The translations under genes were made by a program, and so were the position numbers. This document shows positions 6,395 to 9,868 of a stretch of DNA of 9,868 bases, piece by piece (the stretch's first letter is position 1; the number at the start of each line of letters is the position of its first letter). Source of the DNA: Gammaproteobacteria bacterium. GTDB lineage: Bacteria; Pseudomonadota; Gammaproteobacteria; Granulosicoccales; Granulosicoccaceae. Under the pieces are notes generated by a model. That model did not search any database. It was not told where the DNA came from and worked only from the letters and a program-made list of their open reading frames with translations. The stretch covers positions 1 to 9,868 of the forward strand of contig JAGRHW010000118.1 in NCBI GenBank assembly GCA_020444765.1, in the 5' to 3' direction.

Positions 6395-6429
6395 AAGCTT
6401 TGCCCCCTCGACAGTTCGAGTAGAGGCAA
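6388..6429 (-). terminator. candidate Rho-independent terminator of the tmo operon
   Basis: About 20 bases after the tmoF stop, the minus strand can form a hairpin. Outer arms TTGCC/GGCAA and inner arms CTCGA/TCGAG are separated by a small internal loop (TCTA against GG), with an ACTG tip. It is followed by AGCTTTTGTTCT, a T-rich but interrupted tail. Position and shape fit a terminator of moderate strength. Confidence 0.45.
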
Positions 6430-6447
6430 TTCACGCTCTTCCAGGCG

Positions 6448-7431
<984 letters not shown>

Positions 7432-7447
7432 TCATTTCTCCGAAACA

Positions 7448-7474
7448 CCACTCTCCGGCTACACCGGAGAGTGG
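7448..7474 (-). promoter_or_regulatory. perfect 11-bp hairpin between tmoE and tmoF
   Basis: The arms CCACTCTCCGG and CCGGAGAGTGG are exact reverse complements around a 5-nt loop. The element sits inside the operon, 22 bp after the tmoE stop and 19 bp before the tmoF start. On the transcript it is followed only by TGTTTCGG, not a real T-tract, so full termination is unlikely. Partial termination, RNA processing or protection of the upstream message against 3' exonucleases are the plausible roles. Any of these would make less reductase than hydroxylase. Confidence 0.75.
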
Positions 7475-7496
7475 CAGCTTAGGTAAGGCTTGCTCA

Positions 7497-8480
7497 TCAG
7501 ACCGCCAGCATGGAAGCCTGCAGGGAGGCGCCATGCGCAAGATAATCCCCGCTCGGCAAATCGTCCGACAACATCTTGAGATAAGCTTCCGCGGCGTTAT
7601 CCGCCAAGGGTTGCCACTTCGCGATCCAGGCGTCGATGACGCTTTTATTGTCCGGATTTTCCAGCGCATGTTTGACCAGTGCCTTGGCCCAGCGATTATG
7701 CCGTTCGGCGTCTTTCAGCTGGCTGTCGATCAACAGCGGCAGCAGCGTGTCGTTATGCTCCCAGGCCTGTTGCTGCAGCGGCTTCAAGACACTTTCGACC
7801 ACCATGGGCTTGACCACCAGATTCAGGCTGACAAACGCTTCGCCCCAGTCAAACGCGGTCAGCTGTTTTTCCATCAGCTCGCGCAGCCCCTGCCAGCCCG
7901 GTTCTTTTTCCCACAGCTCGCGCTCTTTGGTGCCAAAACCGATATCACCATAGGTGAGACCCAGTTCGTGTGTGCGGTAGGCGGTGTGCGTCAGCCAGCG
8001 CAGGCTGTCGGCGGTTTGCAGAATGCAGCAATTGGAAATGGTGCTGGCCGGCGCCATCTGCTGAACATAAGCCGATGACATCTGCAGGCAATGGAACAAA
8101 TAACGCAAGGGTGCGTAGCAGCGCGCCAGGGTGTGCTGCCAGCCGTCGCTGATCATCTGGTCGTGTTCGCGCTCGTTAAACTGATCAAACAAGCTTTGCA
8201 CGTGAGCTTCCTGGCCGTCCTGCATCAGGTTGTAGGTGCGGTACACCAGCTGGTCCGGATCGGTAAAGGCGTCCCAGTTGTCGTGTTGCAGCGGCGATGC
8301 GTTACGGTACTGCTTGTACCAGAGGTTCATCGGGCAGTCCGGGCTGAGTTCCCAGGGCGCATCGGGGTTGTTGGTGCTGTAGTGCAGTTTGCGCGAAACG
8401 ATGTCGTATTCGCTGGGCTTTTTCCGCGCCTCGGCCAGGTGGCTCCAGGTGCGCATTGGTTTTTTCGATTCCATGCTCAT
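7497..8480 (-). CDS. tmoE: toluene monooxygenase hydroxylase beta subunit
   Basis: TmoE is the structural beta subunit of the (alpha-beta-gamma)2 hydroxylase. It has the ferritin-like helical fold but does not carry the di-iron site. The 327-residue protein opens MRTWSHLAEARKKPSEYDIV (residues 9-28) and contains STNNPDAPWELSP, FNEREHDQM and LTAFDWGEAFVSLNLV. All are recognisable features of TmoE/TouE/TbuA2-type beta subunits, and closest in my memory to P. mendocina TmoE. There are two in-frame ATGs at the start; the first has GGAG eight to ten bases upstream and is chosen. It starts 10 bp after tmoD. A string of helices and no membrane segment or signal peptide indicates a cytosolic protein, as expected. 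Confidence 0.94.
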   Translation of the reverse strand: MSMESKKPMRTWSHLAEARKKPSEYDIVSRKLHYSTNNPDAPWELSPDCPMNLWYKQYRNASPLQHDNWDAFTDPDQLVYRTYNLMQDGQEAHVQSLFDQFNEREHDQMISDGWQHTLARCYAPLRYLFHCLQMSSAYVQQMAPASTISNCCILQTADSLRWLTHTAYRTHELGLTYGDIGFGTKERELWEKEPGWQGLRELMEKQLTAFDWGEAFVSLNLVVKPMVVESVLKPLQQQAWEHNDTLLPLLIDSQLKDAERHNRWAKALVKHALENPDNKSVIDAWIAKWQPLADNAAEAYLKMLSDDLPSGDYLAHGASLQASMLAV

Positions 8481-8490
8481 TGGCTTCTCC

Positions 8491-8802
8491 TCACAGTGAC
8501 TTGGAAAAATAGAAACGCATATGGTCTTCGTCGGTCAGAATCTGTCCGGCAAAAGAGGCAAGATCGATCTCCAGCTCCTGCATGCTGAACGGCCGCCCCA
8601 GTTGCTCTTCCAGGGTTTTGCGGGTCAGAATCATCTCGCCATCGGTCTCTATGCGCACATAGGCACGTTTGTCTTCAACGCGGATTTGCTTGTCCGGGTT
8701 ATCGATCTCGGCAGTGGCGATCACCGGATCAACCAGGTCGCCGGCGCGGATAATCGGGCCGACGTTGTTATTGTTTAGGGTTTGATCACCTAAGCTTGTC
8801 AT
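8491..8802 (-). CDS. tmoD: toluene monooxygenase effector (coupling) protein
   Basis: TmoD is the cofactor-free effector of the MmoB/DmpM family. It docks on the alpha subunit near the di-iron site and speeds and couples catalysis. The 103 residues include [14 protein letters not shown] (11-24), RAYVRIE (46-52), [14 protein letters not shown] (59-72) and [14 protein letters not shown] (75-88). These match TmoD-type effectors, and the length equals that of P. mendocina TmoD. The reading frame stays open upstream to 8946, but that extension overlaps tmoC and lacks family sequence. The ATG at 8802, with GAAGG about 8 bases ahead, gives the expected N-terminus. It lies 19 bp after tmoC and 10 bp before tmoE. 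Confidence 0.94.
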   Translation of the reverse strand: MTSLGDQTLNNNNVGPIIRAGDLVDPVIATAEIDNPDKQIRVEDKRAYVRIETDGEMILTRKTLEEQLGRPFSMQELEIDLASFAGQILTDEDHMRFYFSKSL

Positions 8803-8821
8803 GGTATTGACCTTCTCTTGT

Positions 8822-9160
8822 TCAAGTGTGTGCCAGATTCGGTGAAACACCTTCCGTACTGACGTAGATATCCTCGCCTTCAATCCTGACCGGGTATTCC
8901 GCAAGCCGGCAGTCGTCGGGATTGATGCCCGCGCCGGTCTTGTCATCGAAGGTCCACAGGTGGGCGCGACAGGTGATCACGCCATCCTCGTAGCTGCCTT
9001 CGGACAAGAGAATTTCCTGATGCGGACACATGGCCTGATAGGCTTTGACGCCGAGCTGCTCGCAGTTGACGAGCAGCACTTCCGTCCCGTCCGACATTTC
9101 GAAAGTCTCCATTTCGCCGGCCCAGATATCGTCGAGGGAACAAAGCTTTTCAAAACTCAC
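8822..9160 (-). CDS. tmoC: toluene monooxygenase Rieske ferredoxin
   Basis: TmoC is a soluble Rieske 2Fe-2S ferredoxin that carries electrons from reductase TmoF to the hydroxylase. The 112-residue protein has the ligand set C45-x-H47 (CPHQE) and C64-x2-H67 (CRAHLW), at the same positions I recall for the T4MOC structure. The start is GTG, not ATG. It is preceded by GAGG lying within the last codons of tmoB, only 3 bp separating the tmoB stop from this start, so translation is probably coupled to tmoB. There is no signal peptide, unlike Rieske proteins of respiratory complexes. The tail GDIYVS-like end ([11 protein letters not shown]) closes the beta fold normally. Confidence 0.95.
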   Translation of the reverse strand: MSFEKLCSLDDIWAGEMETFEMSDGTEVLLVNCEQLGVKAYQAMCPHQEILLSEGSYEDGVITCRAHLWTFDDKTGAGINPDDCRLAEYPVRIEGEDIYVSTEGVSPNLAHT

Positions 9161-9163
9161 GGA

Positions 9164-9418
9164 CTAGTCCTCGAAAATCACGTCGATGACTTCGGTGGGC
9201 TTCAAGCCGCTTTCGGCGACCGTCATCTCGCGCGGGAACAGTTCAGCCGCACGATGCTTGCGCACCCGCATCACGCCCTCGCGCGGAGCTACCCGCCGCC
9301 CGACGCAGTGATAAGCCACCTTCTCCGCCACTTGATCCATGGAATCGTTAAGATCCACCACGATGAGCTGAACCAGAAAGTCCCGCTCCAGCGCGGCATG
9401 TATGGGAAATGCTGACAT
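9164..9418 (-). CDS. tmoB: toluene monooxygenase hydroxylase gamma subunit
   Basis: TmoB is the small gamma subunit of the hydroxylase, with a ubiquitin-like fold, packing on the alpha subunit away from the active site. The 84 residues begin MSAFPIHAALERDFLVQLIV. They include DLNDSMDQVAEKVAYHCVGR and VAPREGVMRVRKH, and end ESGLKPTEVIDVIFED. This is among the most conserved small proteins of these operons, and it is very close to the P. mendocina KR1 TmoB sequence as I recall it. The ATG is preceded by GGAGGAG at good spacing. It starts 18 bp after tmoA and ends 3 bp before the GTG of tmoC, consistent with fixed-ratio expression of hydroxylase and ferredoxin. Confidence 0.94.
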   Translation of the reverse strand: MSAFPIHAALERDFLVQLIVVDLNDSMDQVAEKVAYHCVGRRVAPREGVMRVRKHRAAELFPREMTVAESGLKPTEVIDVIFED

Positions 9419-9436
9419 CCTCTACTCCTCCTCGGC

Positions 9437-9868
9437 TCAGGCCGATTTCTTGATCGCTTCTTTGAATTTTTCGGCCCAGGCAAAGTTGTGCGCGTCCTGG
9501 CCCAGCTCCTCGACGGACTGGAAGCCCATGTATTGCAGCGCACCGCCCAGATCCATCGGTTGAATCTGACCCGCGAGGAACCGATCCACAAAGTTCATAT
9601 GGTTCTGGTACTGAACCGGGTCCTGCTGGAAGACCCAGCGATCCACTTCGGAACCGAAGTGATAAAGCCGCCCGTTGTGCTCCAGACTGAAGACCTCGAT
9701 ATTCCAGTCATCACCGGGAATACCGACCAGCGGGATCTGGCTCATATTGCACACGGTGGGCAGGGTTTCCGGTGAGACCAGTTCCATGCGGTCGTTGAGC
9801 ACGTTTTCGGTGATCACATCCCAGCAGCGGCCCCAGCGCTTATTCCAGCCCGGGTATTTTTCTTCCAG
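9437..9868 (-). CDS. tmoA: toluene monooxygenase hydroxylase alpha subunit, partial (C-terminal 143 aa)
   Basis: Only the C-terminal 143 residues are in the window. The frame is open to the right edge, starting LEEKYPGWNKRWG and reading through a GTG codon at 9815-9817 that is not a start. The full protein of this family is about 500 residues. TmoA holds the di-iron centre and the substrate pocket, but the two E-x2-H iron-binding motifs and pocket residues lie outside. What is visible is the C-terminal YHS-like domain: one Cys in VCNMSQ, then NGRLYHFGSEVDRWVF, DPVQYQNH, and VDRFLAGQIQP. This is typical of toluene-4-monooxygenase-type alpha subunits. It is the first gene of the operon order A-B-C-D-E-F. 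The family assignment is firm, but the true substrate (toluene, benzene, alkene or isoprene) cannot be read from this fragment. Confidence 0.93.
   Translation of the reverse strand: MEEKYPGWNKRWGRCWDVITENVLNDRMELVSPETLPTVCNMSQIPLVGIPGDDWNIEVFSLEHNGRLYHFGSEVDRWVFQQDPVQYQNHMNFVDRFLAGQIQPMDLGGALQYMGFQSVEELGQDAHNFAWAEKFKEAIKKSA

Noticed and set aside
7533..8588. Plus-strand open frames of 181 and 165 codons opposite tmoE
   Set aside because: They are antisense shadows of a strongly conserved beta-subunit gene, with no ribosome site or domain pattern of their own.
8803..8946. Upstream extension of the tmoD reading frame (start at 8946)
   Set aside because: It would overlap tmoC and adds residues with no effector-family character. 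The ATG at 8802 has a ribosome site and yields the usual 103-residue protein.
8960..9415. Plus-strand open frame of 151 codons opposite tmoC and tmoB
   Set aside because: It lies antisense to two well-recognised genes and shows no family features.

Overview
The window looks like chromosomal DNA of a Gammaproteobacterium, probably an environmental, hydrocarbon-using one. This is inferred from the gene families only (YqjD/YqjE-like stress proteins, a CsbD-like protein, NhaA, a four-component toluene/alkene monooxygenase). No rRNA or housekeeping marker is present to fix the taxon.

Left part, + strand (about 247-4365). A run of very small genes comes first: a PLDc_N-type membrane peptide, a DUF883/YqjD-like tail-anchored helical protein, a YqjE/holin-like two-helix membrane protein, an overlapping small gene with a TTG start, and a CsbD-like protein. 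These families are typical of stationary-phase, osmotic or envelope stress modules. Next come two response regulators, a NarL/FixJ-type DNA-binding regulator and a stand-alone receiver, with no histidine kinase in view, and then the Na+/H+ antiporter nhaA. Together this left half reads as a stress and ion-homeostasis region.

Middle, - strand (4381-6243). A trypsin-fold serine protease without a signal peptide converges on nhaA. Upstream of it is a two-gene unit: an exported DUF6152-type protein whose predicted mature form begins His-His, and a four-helix membrane protein of probable DUF6644 type.

Right part, - strand (6448-9868). This is a six-gene toluene-4-monooxygenase-type operon read right to left: tmoA (C-terminal 143 residues only, cut by the window edge), tmoB, tmoC, tmoD, tmoE, tmoF. 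It encodes the di-iron hydroxylase (A, B, E), the Rieske ferredoxin (C), the effector (D) and the NADH reductase (F). Electrons pass from NADH through F and C to the di-iron centre in A, and D gates catalysis. The first five genes are 3-19 bp apart. The E-F junction is 68 bp and holds a perfect 11-bp hairpin. A candidate terminator follows tmoF. The operon promoter and the catalytic part of TmoA lie outside the window.

Gene-free stretches are all under 300 bp. In 1-246 I see no convincing gene or promoter; one frame stays open from the window edge to a TAA at 81-83 and could be the tail of an upstream gene. In 1259-1401, 1600-1746, 2812-2973 and 5146-5392 I found only weak short inverted repeats. 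The 6244-6447 gap holds the terminator candidate, a weak promoter candidate and an inverted repeat. I saw no tRNA, rRNA, CRISPR array, insertion sequence or attachment site.
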